DNA of 64,000 nucleotides from Pseudomonas sp. Au-Pse12 (GCF_021341665.1 NZ_JAJTTH010000001.1:744001-808000); one strand, 5' to 3'; positions 9,981 through 19,603 are shown, numbered from the stretch's first letter. The notes: generated by a model from the sequence alone, not told the origin. Numbers and translations are program-made.

Positions 9981-10247
9981 TCAGACATCGTAAATGTTTC
10001 CAATCTCATACGATTTTGCTGGAGTTTGCGCTGTCACGCCGAGTGACAACACCAACCAGCCTTGCATCCAGCATTTTTCCTGCTTGCCGGCACTAGGTTG
10101 AACGGTCAGGGCGATCAACGGAAGATTAGGCAGCAATCAGATCGATCCCGCCATCCATTTCCGAACAGGCTACCCTCCACTCCTTTGACAACAGCCTCAG
10201 TGCGTTGATCGCCATCATCGCCAGATGAACCGCTAATATAGAAGGTC
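9981..10247 (-). pseudogene. wbpL: Degraded C-terminal remnant of a WbpL/WecA-like initiating transferase
   Basis: Between the SDR stop and wbpM there is no intact gene. Read on the minus strand, about 10228-10120 gives a helical run (LAMMAINALRLL, then MDGGIDLIAA) ending in TAA. A one-base shift at that point continues as YLPLIALTVQPSAGKQE, running on to a TGA at 9981-9983. The joined reading resembles the last membrane helix and tail of the WbpL/MraY-like family that normally occupies this position between the SDR and wbpM. I see no upstream part, so most of the gene is lost and the rest is frameshifted. The match is by eye and memory. Confidence 0.5.
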
Positions 10248-10249
10248 GA

Positions 10250-11194
10250 TTAATGTTGCAGTGAAAGGTAGTTGCGACCAGCGGCGATCAAAGCATCCCT
10301 CGCCGTTATCCTTGGCACCCACCCCAAATCGCGGGCTTTGTCAGTGGCAATGACCAGGGAACAGCACAGTTGGGTATGCAGGGAAACCTTGCCCAGAGCG
10401 GTCAGCCCCATACGCAGGACGAACGGTGGGACCGGCAAATTGATGCAGCGGCGGGACATGCCCTTAGCAAGGTACTCGACGATTTCCCGGGTCGACACGG
10501 ACTGCCCATCTGCGACCAGATATAACTGGTTGGCGGCCTGAGGATGAGTGGTGCTGAGGAGGATGAAGTCGAGAAGATTTTCCAGGGCGAGCATGGTGCG
10601 CTGGTTGTGCACTAGTGAAAATGGCAATGGTGCACCGGTGGAAACCAGTTTCAGCAAGCGACGGAAATTTCCGGGCGCATGAGCCGTGTAGACCAAAGGC
10701 GGACGAATGATCACCAGCTCGGTCAGGCCACCGGCCATCTGCTTGCGTAGCCCCTGCTCGGCTTCCAGCTTGGATTGCGCGTAGTCGGCATGCGGAGCAA
10801 CCGGACTGGATTCGGAAAAAGCTTGAGTCCCAGTATGTGATCCATTCACTCCGATGGAACTCATGAACACGAAGCGGCGCACCCCCGCTTTCTGGGCCAG
10901 AGCGGCAAGACGAAGCGTCGCGTCGCGGTTGACCACACGAAACTCGGCCAGAGGGTCCGCCGCAGTATCGACCAGCAAGTGGGCCCGCCCCGCTAGATGG
11001 ACAACGCATTCGACGCCTTCGAGTGCTTTCTGCAGAACCACCTCGTTATCCAAAGCAGCCGGGATCACCATCACCCCTGCAACGTCGGATTCGCCCGAAC
11101 GGACCAGCCCTAGTACTTCATCTCCTCGGTCCACCAGGGCCTGGCACAAGGCCCGTCCGATAAATCCATTTGCTCCCGTTACCAGAATCTTCAT
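10250..11194 (-). CDS. NAD-dependent epimerase/dehydratase (SDR), WbpK/WbpV-like
   Basis: This 314-residue extended SDR has the nucleotide-binding motif TGANGFIGRAL at the amino terminus and the catalytic YAQSK (YxxxK), with upstream serines in MSSIGVNG. Proteins of this type sit next to wbpL and wbpM in pseudomonad O-antigen clusters and reduce or epimerise the 4-keto-6-deoxy-HexNAc made by WbpM, giving UDP-QuiNAc or UDP-FucNAc. Whether it reduces or epimerises cannot be told from sequence alone. Its start overlaps the stop of the upstream glycosyltransferase by four bases, so it is translationally coupled. A wbpL remnant follows directly. Confidence 0.82.
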   Translation of the reverse strand: MKILVTGANGFIGRALCQALVDRGDEVLGLVRSGESDVAGVMVIPAALDNEVVLQKALEGVECVVHLAGRAHLLVDTAADPLAEFRVVNRDATLRLAALAQKAGVRRFVFMSSIGVNGSHTGTQAFSESSPVAPHADYAQSKLEAEQGLRKQMAGGLTELVIIRPPLVYTAHAPGNFRRLLKLVSTGAPLPFSLVHNQRTMLALENLLDFILLSTTHPQAANQLYLVADGQSVSTREIVEYLAKGMSRRCINLPVPPFVLRMGLTALGKVSLHTQLCCSLVIATDKARDLGWVPRITARDALIAAGRNYLSLQH

Positions 11195-12183
11195 CCCAGT
11201 TCTTTCTCCAGTAATTCGTCCAACCAGCCTTCGAGTCGGTAGCGATGATAGATGGATGGATCTACGTCAATGTAGGGTGTTTGAAGAAACTCTTCCGGGA
11301 TCACTGGATTTTCCCGATCGATCACACAAATATTGCTCGCCAGAAAAAAGTCGTAAGACTCCACGCTGACATTGGTAGTGATCAGTTTTTTGCGTGCACC
11401 GAGGGTTTCCAGCGTACGCATGGTCAAACCAGTCTGGCGTGGATGCTCGATGTCGAGCACGGCAGCCGAACCGAAAAAAACCTTCTGCACATCGGCCTTG
11501 GTCAGTGGTTCGAACCTGAAATCGCTCTGCTTCGCCGGACGGAATCCCGGATTGATAACCTTGTAAAGCCAGTACACCCACTTAGCCTGGAGAAACAAGT
11601 ACCAATGCGCACGCACACTGCTGCCCAGTTGCCGGGCAACCTTCGAGGCTACGGCGTAACGATCAGTGTGAGCCGTGCCGATAAAGCTGACATCCCACTG
11701 CACTGGGGTATCGGAACCGATTTCAAAGCCCTTGGAGAAGAACAGCGGACGAAAATGGATTTGGTGATTGCTAGCATCGTCACGGTCAAAGGTGAAGGCG
11801 TGATCGAAATAGCGCAAGTTGCCCACCACATCCTTGCGGTTGCCGAAGGAGTCCCACATGTAGAGGAAGAACTTGGCCCGTTTGAAGTGACCGCGCCACT
11901 GCTCCAGAATCTGTGCAGACAGCGTCTGACCATTGACTACAAAGACGTAGTCGTAATCAGCGCTGGTATCCGTATGCTCCTGGTAATAGCGCTCTGCGGC
12001 AGCCATTACCCATTGACGCCGCCAGAGTGTGACCGCCTTGAGAAACGCCGAAGTGAATGGACGATCGAGCAAAAAGTCCACCTTTGCCCCGTGCCGCTCG
12101 ATTTCGCTGCGTATTTCCTGCTCGTACCCGAAAAACTGGGGAGCCACCAAGAGTACTTTTTTATTCGCCAGTGAATACTTCAA
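11191..12183 (-). CDS. Putative GT-B glycosyltransferase of the O-antigen cluster (CgeB-like)
   Basis: This is a 330-residue soluble protein. The amino-terminal half starts with VLLVAPQFFGYEQEI, typical of the first Rossmann strand of GT-B enzymes. The carboxy-terminal part has TMRTLETLGARKKLITTN, which resembles the donor-binding stretch of CgeB-like and other family-1-type transferases. There are no membrane segments. It overlaps its neighbours by four bases on both sides, so it belongs to the acetyltransferase-SDR operon. It probably adds one sugar of the O-unit on the cytoplasmic face of the inner membrane; donor and acceptor are unknown. Similar proteins are often annotated only as LPS biosynthesis proteins. 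Confidence 0.65.
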   Translation of the reverse strand: MKYSLANKKVLLVAPQFFGYEQEIRSEIERHGAKVDFLLDRPFTSAFLKAVTLWRRQWVMAAAERYYQEHTDTSADYDYVFVVNGQTLSAQILEQWRGHFKRAKFFLYMWDSFGNRKDVVGNLRYFDHAFTFDRDDASNHQIHFRPLFFSKGFEIGSDTPVQWDVSFIGTAHTDRYAVASKVARQLGSSVRAHWYLFLQAKWVYWLYKVINPGFRPAKQSDFRFEPLTKADVQKVFFGSAAVLDIEHPRQTGLTMRTLETLGARKKLITTNVSVESYDFFLASNICVIDRENPVIPEEFLQTPYIDVDPSIYHRYRLEGWLDELLEKELG

Positions 12184-12746
12184 ACTGCATCATTCCGCGT
12201 TTTTAGAATCTTCGCCGGAATACCGCCGACCACAGAGTGGTCAGGTACCGACATCAACAGTACTGCGTTGGCCGCTACGGTGACGTCATCGCCCAGCTGA
12301 ATTCCACCAAGCACCTTGGCCCCGGCGCCCAGCATCACCCCATCGCCCAGCACCGGGCGGTGGTGCTCGTCGTAGGTAAAGTCCAGATCACGAGCACCGA
12401 CCGTTACACCCTGGTAGATGATGGCGTTGCTACCGATGCGGTAGGCGCCGATCACGGTACCTTGGGTATGCGGAAAAAACAGACCCGGACCAATGCGGCA
12501 AGCCGCAGCGATTTCAATCCCGAAGAACATGAAGTTCAGCAGCGAAAAAATCTTCGCCAGAGGCGACAGGCGCATGCGTTGACAGAAATAGGCCAATCGG
12601 TACAAGAGTACTGGCGCAAAGCGTGGCGAAAACATACCCAACCACAGTCTGGGTAGCGATACGTCAACAGGCCCACCGAGCAATTCTCGATGGCGCCTGG
12701 CATCCATGATCAGTAAACGAAAAAGTCCAATCTCATCCGCGTTCAT
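12180..12746 (-). CDS. Serine-acetyltransferase-like hexapeptide O-acyltransferase
   Basis: This 188-residue protein has a helical amino-terminal part and then left-handed beta-helix hexapeptide repeats from about residue 80 (IGPGLFFPHTQGTVIGAYRIG, ALGDGVMLGAGAKVLGGIQLG-type runs). HTQGTVIG carries the histidine typical of CysE-like acyltransferases, and it ends with VVGGIPAKI as that family does. In this setting it most likely O-acetylates an O-antigen sugar rather than serine. The start ATG at 12746 is preceded by AAGG. It begins ten bases after the epimerase stop and overlaps the next gene by four bases. Confidence 0.82.
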   Translation of the reverse strand: MNADEIGLFRLLIMDARRHRELLGGPVDVSLPRLWLGMFSPRFAPVLLYRLAYFCQRMRLSPLAKIFSLLNFMFFGIEIAAACRIGPGLFFPHTQGTVIGAYRIGSNAIIYQGVTVGARDLDFTYDEHHRPVLGDGVMLGAGAKVLGGIQLGDDVTVAANAVLLMSVPDHSVVGGIPAKILKTRNDAV

Positions 12747-12756
12747 GAGAAAACCT

Positions 12757-13893
12757 TCAGTTCATCAGTTTTCGGTCACGCAACTCCTGGTTGGCCCTTT
12801 CCAATTGGTCCTCCGGCAAGGGCTGGCTGCTGACCCACTGCGCAAAACGCTGCAAGCCCTGGGTCAGAGAAACCTTCGGCTTGACGCCCAGGAGTTTCTC
12901 CAGGCGCGAGATGTCGGCAAAGTTGTGCCGGATATCGCCAATGCGGAACTGACCGGTAACCGTTAGGTTCGGCGTTTTGCCGAAAGCGCGTGACAGTTCT
13001 TCGGCAACGTTGCGAACCGATGTCGCAATGCCACTGCCCACGTTGATGGTGGTATTAGGCGCATTCTCTACAGCCACCGCCGCCAGCAAAGCGTCGGTGA
13101 CGTCCTCGACATGAATGAAGTCGCGGCTTTCTTCGCCATCCTCAAACAGTGGCAGTTCGCTATTACGGCGAATTTTAGTGGAGAAGATCGAGAGAATACC
13201 GGTGTAAGGGTTGTTCAGCGACTGACGCTCGCCATATACGTTCTGCAGCCGCAACATGGCATAGCCAATACCCATCGACTGACAGCCTATACGTACCAGA
13301 TCTTCCTGAGCATATTTGGTTGCGGCATAGATGGAGGCTGGAGATACCAGGTCGGTCTCATGGGTGGCAACCATTTGCAGCGCAGCACCAGTGTCCGGGC
13401 AGACCGGCTCCCACTGCTGCTTTTGCAGCTGCTCGCCAGTACGCGCCGATGGATAAACCCGGGCTCCGGTCTGCGGATGCACATAGGCACCTTCGCCGTA
13501 GATGGAGCGACTGGACGAAAGCACCACGCGCTTGACCTGATGGGCGTCCATCTTGCCGAGCACATCGAACATCAGAGCAGTGCCCTGACTGTTCACTTCG
13601 TTGTAGCGAGCGACTTGGTACATCGATTGCCCAGTACCGGTTTCCGCAGCCAAGTGAACAACGGCGTCGACTACTTGCAAAGCTTCTTCCCAGTCGCTGC
13701 GACAAGTGACATCACCTCTCAGGAATTCGATTCCTTCACCGGTGAGCCAGTCCAGGTCACGGGGAATCACACCGTGGATCTGTGGAGACAGGGAATCCAG
13801 CACTCGCACTTGATAGCCAGATGCTATTAGCTTTGGAATCAGATGGGAACCAATGAAGCCAGCGCCGCCGGTCACAAGTACTTTTTTTGACAT
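12757..13893 (-). CDS. NAD-dependent dTDP-sugar 4-epimerase-like SDR (WbiB-like)
   Basis: This 378-residue extended SDR has TGGAGFIGSHL at the amino terminus, catalytic YAATK, and a VVLSSSRSIYGEG serine motif. The insert with PVCPDTGA between the serine and tyrosine motifs resembles dTDP-L-rhamnose 4-epimerases of the WbiB type, which make dTDP-6-deoxy-L-talose; UDP-glucose 4-epimerase-like enzymes are the alternative. A strong AGGAGAGGAA site precedes the ATG. It is the first gene of a tight sub-operon (epimerase, acetyltransferase, GT, SDR) and follows a 444-base gap that probably carries its promoter. An RmlC domain is encoded further upstream, which would fit an L-rhamnose-derived route. 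Confidence 0.75.
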   Translation of the reverse strand: MSKKVLVTGGAGFIGSHLIPKLIASGYQVRVLDSLSPQIHGVIPRDLDWLTGEGIEFLRGDVTCRSDWEEALQVVDAVVHLAAETGTGQSMYQVARYNEVNSQGTALMFDVLGKMDAHQVKRVVLSSSRSIYGEGAYVHPQTGARVYPSARTGEQLQKQQWEPVCPDTGAALQMVATHETDLVSPASIYAATKYAQEDLVRIGCQSMGIGYAMLRLQNVYGERQSLNNPYTGILSIFSTKIRRNSELPLFEDGEESRDFIHVEDVTDALLAAVAVENAPNTTINVGSGIATSVRNVAEELSRAFGKTPNLTVTGQFRIGDIRHNFADISRLEKLLGVKPKVSLTQGLQRFAQWVSSQPLPEDQLERANQELRDRKLMN

Positions 13894-14337
13894 TTTCCTC
13901 TCCTAGAAATCGGCGTGCATGCATTGTCGGTACTTCAACCGGAGCAACGCGCTGAAAGTTATGGGCTCAGGTTAAATTCGACATAACCAAAAAAGGCGAA
14001 ATCTACCACAAGTAGCATTGAAAGTTAAGAATCATATGATTGGTGGTTGTCCGGCTTCCACTCATCAAGATGGCTAGATTGCAATATGAACGGTACTGGA
14101 CATAGCAACCATCTGAACGAGTGAGGTGTCAGCATCCAGTGGTGCAAGATAGTTAAATGCTGCTTGCAACATAATAAAATACAAGTAGCCAACACTGGGT
14201 AATAGTCGAAAGACTATGGATGCATGAATCATTGAGGCTTTCCTGAGGCCGCGCCAAAGTGGATAAAGATGAAAACGTTGGCCTATCAACCAGCCAGCCA
14301 CATACCCAAGATTGACAGGGCGAAAACAACACCCTCC
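13894..14337 (-). other. AT-rich intergenic region inside the O-antigen cluster
   Basis: These 444 bases hold no convincing gene. The longest minus-strand frame (14074-14301, 75 codons) has no ribosome binding site and no recognisable family. The stretch from about 13970 to 14050 is clearly more AT-rich than its surroundings and probably contains the promoter of the downstream 4-epimerase sub-operon. It may also be a scar of gene loss or exchange in the O-antigen cluster. Confidence 0.5.
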
Positions 14338-15297
14338 TCAGCCGGCAACACGCTTTAGGAAATACTTCATTCGCGTCGAAGCCCAACCCAGCAACAGACG
14401 TCCACCCGGTACATGGTGATTCACCCAGGCCGCCACATACAGTGCGCGGTACTTCGCACTTGTTTGATAGCCCAACATCTCGCCAGCCAGCTTCAATGCA
14501 AGGACTGGATCTTCATTGAGCTGCCGGAAGGCTTCGCCCGCGACATAACGTGCTTTGGCCTTAGCAATCAGCGGCAATAACTCGCTGCGCCCGGGGAATT
14601 TCTGCCGGAACAGGTCAAGAGCCTTAAGGGACTCAGCGAGCAGCTGATAGGTCAGGCGACTCGCGCCACCGGCATGCTTGCGATAACGAGCCAACACCTT
14701 ATCAAGCTTGCGCAGGCGCCCTTGCATGGAAATTTCCAGGAAAAACAGCCAGTCGCTAACTGTCTTCAAGCGTTCGTCATAGCCACCCTGGGGCAATGCT
14801 GAACGCCGCAACATGATCGAGCATCCACCCGGAATACCACCTTTCAAGAGTAGGTCTTGACAGTTGTACACGTCTTCACGCGGGTGCTGGTTGGTAACGA
14901 AAAAAGTCTTTCCCGTATCAGAGTCAAAAATTTCGACTGGGTGATAGCACAGAACACACTCAGGATCGCTTTCCATTAGTGCCACTTGGTTGGACAGCTT
15001 GCCAGGCAGCATCAGGTCGTCGCCAGCGAATAGCGAAACATAGTCGCCGGTACATTGACCAAGGGCAATATTGCAGTTTCGAGTCACCCCGACATTCTGC
15101 TCGTTGAATATGGCCTTGATCTTTTGTGGAAAACGCTCAGCATATTCGCGAATGATGGCCTGCGTTCCGTCCTTCGATGCGTCATCAGACACGACGATCT
15201 GGATATCAGCATGATCCTGCTGAAGAATCGAATCCAGCGCAGCGGCAATATACAGCTCTGCGTTGTATGTAGGCATCATTACGCTAACCACAGCCAT
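14338..15297 (-). CDS. Family 2 glycosyltransferase (GT-A)
   Basis: This 319-residue cytosolic protein starts with VSVMMPTYNAELYI, the classic GT2 opening strand. VVSDDASKDGT and the acidic SLFAGDDLML (DxD-like) make up the nucleotide and metal site. The carboxy-terminal third is helical and holds no strong membrane helix. It should transfer one residue of the O-unit from an activated sugar; the sugar is unknown. The start ATG at 15297 is preceded by GGGAGAAG. It lies 46 bases downstream of wzx and is the last gene before the AT-rich gap. Confidence 0.88.
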   Translation of the reverse strand: MAVVSVMMPTYNAELYIAAALDSILQQDHADIQIVVSDDASKDGTQAIIREYAERFPQKIKAIFNEQNVGVTRNCNIALGQCTGDYVSLFAGDDLMLPGKLSNQVALMESDPECVLCYHPVEIFDSDTGKTFFVTNQHPREDVYNCQDLLLKGGIPGGCSIMLRRSALPQGGYDERLKTVSDWLFFLEISMQGRLRKLDKVLARYRKHAGGASRLTYQLLAESLKALDLFRQKFPGRSELLPLIAKAKARYVAGEAFRQLNEDPVLALKLAGEMLGYQTSAKYRALYVAAWVNHHVPGGRLLLGWASTRMKYFLKRVAG

Positions 15298-15343
15298 ACT
15301 AGATCTTCTCCCTATGACAGCCGCATCACTGCGGCGTGCCTTA

Positions 15344-16594
15344 TTACATTTTAGTTATGTAGCGCGAAGCAACTATTGCGGAAAAAACAAAATAGATCAG
15401 GTAATTGACGATAAATGCATACATAGAGCCAATAAGGCCAAATTGCTGAGTAAGCACCACTGCCCAGATAAAATAGGTGAGACCAAAGACCACTTCCGAA
15501 ATAAAGAATATTCGTGTCATGGCTTTCGCCAGCATGACATAGGACAACAAGAATGCTGCCACCTTGACCACATCGCCAATCAGCTGCGGTGCATAGAGGT
15601 ACAGCGCTCCGTGGAAATCGTCAGAAAACAGGATATTGGTCACCAGCTCACGACACCAATAAATGACCAGCGCAGAGATCGCGACCAATGGCATAAGGAC
15701 AAGGAAGCCCTTACGGATTTCATCCTTGAACGCTTGGCGCTCGGTCAGCGCCGATAACTTGGGCAGGTAATAGACACTGATCGCCATGGTGATAAACAGC
15801 AAATACGCCTCGGACACCTTGGACACCGCCTGCCAGTACCCCACCTCCTCCCAGGAGAACTCTCCCGCAAGGTAGTTACGCACCGCGATCTGGACGATCG
15901 GCGCCATGAGCGCCGAGGTCAGCGTCATCAGGGAAAAACGGGCAAGGCGGGAAAACCCCTGGCGATCAGAGTTCCAGCCAATGTTCGCCCAACTGAAGTA
16001 ACCACTGCGCTTGTAGGCGACAAAGCTGATAAGCAACAACGCTGCCTGGCTTACAACAAACGCCAGTAATACGCCATCAAGCTTGTAGTAGTAGCCCAGC
16101 ACCGACGGCAGTACCACGCCTACCACTGAGCCAGAGACATGAATCAGCGCAAGGCGTTTGACATCCATCATGCCGTTGACGGTAGCGATGACCAAGTTAT
16201 GCATGGCAACGAAGATCTGCGCTATTGCCAGAACCACGATCAGCCACTGCAGTTCCTGGCTTTCCAGCAACCAGACGGCGATTGTGCGGCTGAACAGCAA
16301 CACCAGAACGCACATGCTCAGGGACGCAATCAGAGTAAAGCTGAAAGCCGAGCTGAGCAGACTTCGGACCTTTTCGTCATCGCCTTTGTATTCGGCAAGA
16401 TACTTGACGACGCCAGGACCAACGCCTCCGCCGGCGAATACCACGAGCAATGCGGTTAGACTCATAAACTGTCCGAGCTGAGCAACGCCCTGTGGCCCCG
16501 ACAGCACAGCCACCAGTTTCATCACGATAAAACCCGAAAGCAGCCGCGCCGCAGTGGCGATCGCCGTGAGAATACTTGTCTTGAATATGTTCAA
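15344..16594 (-). CDS. wzx: O-antigen flippase Wzx (polysaccharide transporter family)
   Basis: This is an integral membrane protein of about 416 residues with roughly twelve hydrophobic helices. The amino-terminal NIFKTSILTAIATAARLLSG and the following MKLVAVLSGPQG are typical of WzxE/O-unit flippases. It would move undecaprenyl-linked O-units across the inner membrane for Wzy to polymerise. There is no ATG: I chose the TTG at 16594 because family members begin at this point, but a TTG at 16615 is also open and neither has a strong ribosome binding site. It sits between fdtB and a GT2 in the same orientation. Confidence 0.85.
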   Translation of the reverse strand: MNIFKTSILTAIATAARLLSGFIVMKLVAVLSGPQGVAQLGQFMSLTALLVVFAGGGVGPGVVKYLAEYKGDDEKVRSLLSSAFSFTLIASLSMCVLVLLFSRTIAVWLLESQELQWLIVVLAIAQIFVAMHNLVIATVNGMMDVKRLALIHVSGSVVGVVLPSVLGYYYKLDGVLLAFVVSQAALLLISFVAYKRSGYFSWANIGWNSDRQGFSRLARFSLMTLTSALMAPIVQIAVRNYLAGEFSWEEVGYWQAVSKVSEAYLLFITMAISVYYLPKLSALTERQAFKDEIRKGFLVLMPLVAISALVIYWCRELVTNILFSDDFHGALYLYAPQLIGDVVKVAAFLLSYVMLAKAMTRIFFISEVVFGLTYFIWAVVLTQQFGLIGSMYAFIVNYLIYFVFSAIVASRYITKM

Positions 16595-16656
16595 TGGACT
16601 GTGGACCAAAACCAATGAAGGCCGGGGCGCTACCCTCCCCGACCAGTGACGTGATG

Positions 16657-17757
16657 TCAGGAGAATGCGTTGACTGCACGCACTACTGTGGCGATTTCGT
16701 CGTCGCTCATTACGGGACTGATCGGCAGACTCAGCACTTCACGATGGATGGCCTCGGTAGTCGGCAAGGACAGTGAGCCATAAGCGGCATAGGCTTGCTG
16801 CTTGTGCGGCGGGATTGGGTAGTGGATCAGGGTCTGTACGCCTTGCTCGATGAGAAACTTCTGCAACTCGTCGCGGCGTTCGCAACGAACCACAAACAGA
16901 TGCCATACATGTGCCTGCTCATCCACCACAGCCGGCAACTGTATCAAGACGTTGTTGATACCAGCGCGATAAGCATCGGCCACTTGGCGCCGTGCGGCAA
17001 TTTCACTGTCCAGGTGCGCCAGTTTGACTTTTAGCATAGCGGCTTGGATTTCATCCAGACGGCTATTCACGCCCTGATACTGGTTTTCGTACTTCTTGTA
17101 GCTGCCATAGTTGCCCAGGCCACGGACCACCTTCGCCAGTTCGGCATCGTTGGTCACCAAAGCGCCTGCGTCACCCAGCGCCCCCAGGTTCTTGCCTGGA
17201 TAGAAGCTAAAACCGGCGGCATGCCCCCATACTCCCGCCTTGCGGCCATCGATGCTGGCACCGTGGGATTGTGCAGCGTCTTCCAGCACCAGCAGATTGC
17301 GCTCATGTGCCAGATCCATGATGCCCGGCAGATCCGCCAACTGGCCGTATAAGTGCACCGCTATGACTGCTTTGGTCTTCTCGGTCAGCGCGGCGCGCAC
17401 ACCGGCGGCTGACAGGTTGAAGGTCGCCGGGTCCGGCTCGACGAACACCGGTACCAGACGGTTTTCGGTGATAGCCAGTACGCTAGCGATGTAGGTATTG
17501 GCGGGCACTATGACTTCATCTCCCTCACGCAGACGGCCCATTTCCTTCCAGGCCCGCAGGGTCAGGGTCAAGGCGTCCAGACCATTGGCCACGCCAACGC
17601 AGTTACTGGCGCCACAGTAATCGGCAAACTCGTGTTCGAATGAGGCGAGCTCCTGGCCTCCGATATACCAGCCGGAATCGATGACCCGAGCACAGGCTTC
17701 TTGCAGTTCGCTAGCGTAGGCCGCGTTGAGTTTTTTTAGATCAAGGAAGCTAATCAC
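16657..17757 (-). CDS. fdtB: DegT/DnrJ/EryC1 sugar aminotransferase, FdtB-like
   Basis: This 366-residue PLP enzyme of the DegT/DnrJ/EryC1/StrS family has [17 protein letters not shown], where the lysine of PGKNLGA carries [14 protein letters not shown] supplies the cofactor-binding aspartate. Members of the FdtB/QdtB branch put an amino group at C3 of the 3-keto sugar made by FdtA/QdtA, which fits the rmlC-fdtA fusion in the same operon. The product would be dTDP-Fuc3N (or Qui3N). It starts with GTG at 17757, overlapping the FemAB-like stop by four bases. The FdtB/QdtB choice is inference. Confidence 0.85.
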   Translation of the reverse strand: MISFLDLKKLNAAYASELQEACARVIDSGWYIGGQELASFEHEFADYCGASNCVGVANGLDALTLTLRAWKEMGRLREGDEVIVPANTYIASVLAITENRLVPVFVEPDPATFNLSAAGVRAALTEKTKAVIAVHLYGQLADLPGIMDLAHERNLLVLEDAAQSHGASIDGRKAGVWGHAAGFSFYPGKNLGALGDAGALVTNDAELAKVVRGLGNYGSYKKYENQYQGVNSRLDEIQAAMLKVKLAHLDSEIAARRQVADAYRAGINNVLIQLPAVVDEQAHVWHLFVVRCERRDELQKFLIEQGVQTLIHYPIPPHKQQAYAAYGSLSLPTTEAIHREVLSLPISPVMSDDEIATVVRAVNAFS

Positions 17758-18689
17758 TTTATGCTGATCTCGTAAAAGTCCAAAACCATTCCACGTGCGC
17801 CAAAGTTCTCCTTCTGGTTGATCAACCCGGAGTTCAATGTCTTGCCTGCATCTTCTGTGGAAATACCAAAACTGAAGTACTTGGCGCCATTGCCTTCACC
17901 TTCGCGAATGCAGGTCTCGATCAGGGCGTCCAGGGCCCCCATGTCCTTGCCTTCATCGTTAGTCGCAAGATACTGGGTATGGGTTACCTGCCCGAAGTGG
18001 AACAGCACTGCCCCCGCCACCAGCCGACCTTCATGCCAGGTGGTCTTGAGCTCTATGTTCTTCGGGAATCGCGACTGCAACAGACGCAGTTCATCTGCAG
18101 TGTGCACCGGCTTGGCACCATGACGTTCCAAGGCTTCGCCTAACAGGGCAAGAAACGCATCCCAATCGTTCGACACCGTCGCTTCAAGACCCAGCTTCGC
18201 AGCTCTGGCGATCAGCCATTTTCGCCCTTTGGACAGCTTGGGCCGGTTGTCAAGGTGGATCACGCTGGACAAGTCGCGACGCACCAAGCTGGCCCCGAAA
18301 CGAATCAAGGCATACAGATCTTCCTGCGCCCCCTGATCGGCGAAGACATAAGGAATGGTCTTGTAAAGAATACGTTTGCAACCGGAATTACGAGCATGAG
18401 TGACCAGCGATTCGAATACTTCAAGCACTGTGTTGGCCCGCACCTTGGCACTGAATACAAGACCGCCGAACGTCAAGCCGCCATGACTGACCAGCTCGTC
18501 ACCGCGACGCGACGCCGGAAGAACGGCAACAAGCTTGTCCTCCTCGTAGAACATCAGCGACGCATCTTGGAAGCGGTCGGCATGGTACTCCATGAAATTT
18601 CGCTTGAAGAAGAACAGAGGAGTACGGGCCGCTTCGACCCACCCATCCCACTCCTGCCGAGCCTCGGGTTGATAGACAACGCACTTCAT
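17754..18689 (-). CDS. FemAB-like / GNAT-fold acyltransferase
   Basis: This 311-residue soluble protein has the features of the GNAT acyltransferases related to FemAB: an early [15 protein letters not shown] stretch, [25 protein letters not shown] and [11 protein letters not shown] in the second half. FemAB relatives transfer aminoacyl or acyl groups to peptidoglycan or surface sugars. In an O-antigen operon between a glycosidase-like gene and a sugar aminotransferase, an attractive idea is acylation of the amino sugar, but the acceptor is not known. It overlaps both neighbours by four bases (ATGA and GTGA). No signal peptide is present, so it acts in the cytoplasm. Confidence 0.7.
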   Translation of the reverse strand: MKCVVYQPEARQEWDGWVEAARTPLFFFKRNFMEYHADRFQDASLMFYEEDKLVAVLPASRRGDELVSHGGLTFGGLVFSAKVRANTVLEVFESLVTHARNSGCKRILYKTIPYVFADQGAQEDLYALIRFGASLVRRDLSSVIHLDNRPKLSKGRKWLIARAAKLGLEATVSNDWDAFLALLGEALERHGAKPVHTADELRLLQSRFPKNIELKTTWHEGRLVAGAVLFHFGQVTHTQYLATNDEGKDMGALDALIETCIREGEGNGAKYFSFGISTEDAGKTLNSGLINQKENFGARGMVLDFYEISIK

Positions 18690-19603
18690 TCTGCCAACAA
18701 CTCCGCCACGCCGAAGCCTTCGCTACCCATGTTGTTTCCGTTGTAGAAACAAAAGGTGCGCGAACCTACGGTTACCAGGCGCGGGTAGCACAGATGACGG
18801 TTATCGAAGCCAGACTCGGAAAGTTCCAGACCAAAAGTCTCATCCTTGCGTTCCCAATGAATGCCGTCAACCGAGTAGGCAACGCCCGGGAAGTAGTCGT
18901 CACCACTGGTTCCTCCCTTGGTGTAGAACATCATGTAACCAGTAGCGGTCTTGTATACCGAGGGCCGACCGATGCGGTACTCGTCGCCCTGGACATCTAT
19001 GCACAGCTTGCCTTGAGGAGCAAAAGCGCGACCATCGACAGATTCGGAATACCAGATGTTGTACTTCGGATAGGGGGTGTCATTGATCATCTGCCAATCG
19101 TCACCAACGGCATACCAGATCTTCCACACACCGTTCTCATGCAAGGCGGTGTGCACCGCACGAATGGTATTGCCTTCGATGGAGCGATCCAGGACCGGAG
19201 CCTCACTCACGCGCTGGAACGTTTCCCCGTCATCGCGGCTTTCAGCCAGCCCGGTAAACGCCAGGAATTTGGCACGCTTGACCAGTTGGAAACCCACGTA
19301 ATACATACGCAGGAGTTCACCATCACGAACCACATCACCCATGATCACGCCGTTGTCATCGAAGCAACCATCCCGACCGCGATCCAGCACCGGTTTGTCG
19401 GACACTTTGATGACCCTTGTAGGGTCCTGACTGTCTACGTCGACATAACCGATTCGGCTGATGCCATCATCATCGCGGAAACCCGCATAGATGCGAATGA
19501 CCCTTTCGTTCAGCAGAAAGGGAGTCGGAGTCAAGGCAGAGTTTCTGCGCCAAGCGACACTCCCATCCTGAGAGAACACCAGCCCTAGCTTTTTCCAGTT
19601 CAT
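18686..19603 (-). CDS. Glycosidase-like five-bladed beta-propeller protein in O-antigen operon
   Basis: This 305-residue protein has repeated strand-turn elements of the GH43/GH130-like propeller type: IRIYAGFRDDDGISRIGYVD, LLRMYYVGF, VWKIWYAVGDDW, YMMFYTKGG. Several acidic residues sit at the blade centres (DDDG, DDNG). There is no signal peptide, so it is cytoplasmic, which is unusual for a hydrolase in an O-antigen cluster. It may act as a phosphorylase or a sugar-binding or editing factor rather than a hydrolase. I chose ATG at 19603 because AGGAAG lies five bases upstream; the open frame extends to 19729 without a site. It overlaps the FemAB-like gene by four bases. Confidence 0.65.
   Translation of the reverse strand: MNWKKLGLVFSQDGSVAWRRNSALTPTPFLLNERVIRIYAGFRDDDGISRIGYVDVDSQDPTRVIKVSDKPVLDRGRDGCFDDNGVIMGDVVRDGELLRMYYVGFQLVKRAKFLAFTGLAESRDDGETFQRVSEAPVLDRSIEGNTIRAVHTALHENGVWKIWYAVGDDWQMINDTPYPKYNIWYSESVDGRAFAPQGKLCIDVQGDEYRIGRPSVYKTATGYMMFYTKGGTSGDDYFPGVAYSVDGIHWERKDETFGLELSESGFDNRHLCYPRLVTVGSRTFCFYNGNNMGSEGFGVAELLAE

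Noticed and set aside
12180..12746. Serine acetyltransferase of cysteine synthesis (cysE)
   Set aside because: The fold is CysE-like, but the gene is embedded in the O-antigen operon with four-base overlap to a glycosyltransferase, so sugar acetylation is more likely.
14074..14301. 75-codon minus-strand frame in the AT-rich O-antigen gap
   Set aside because: No ribosome binding site and no similarity I recognise.
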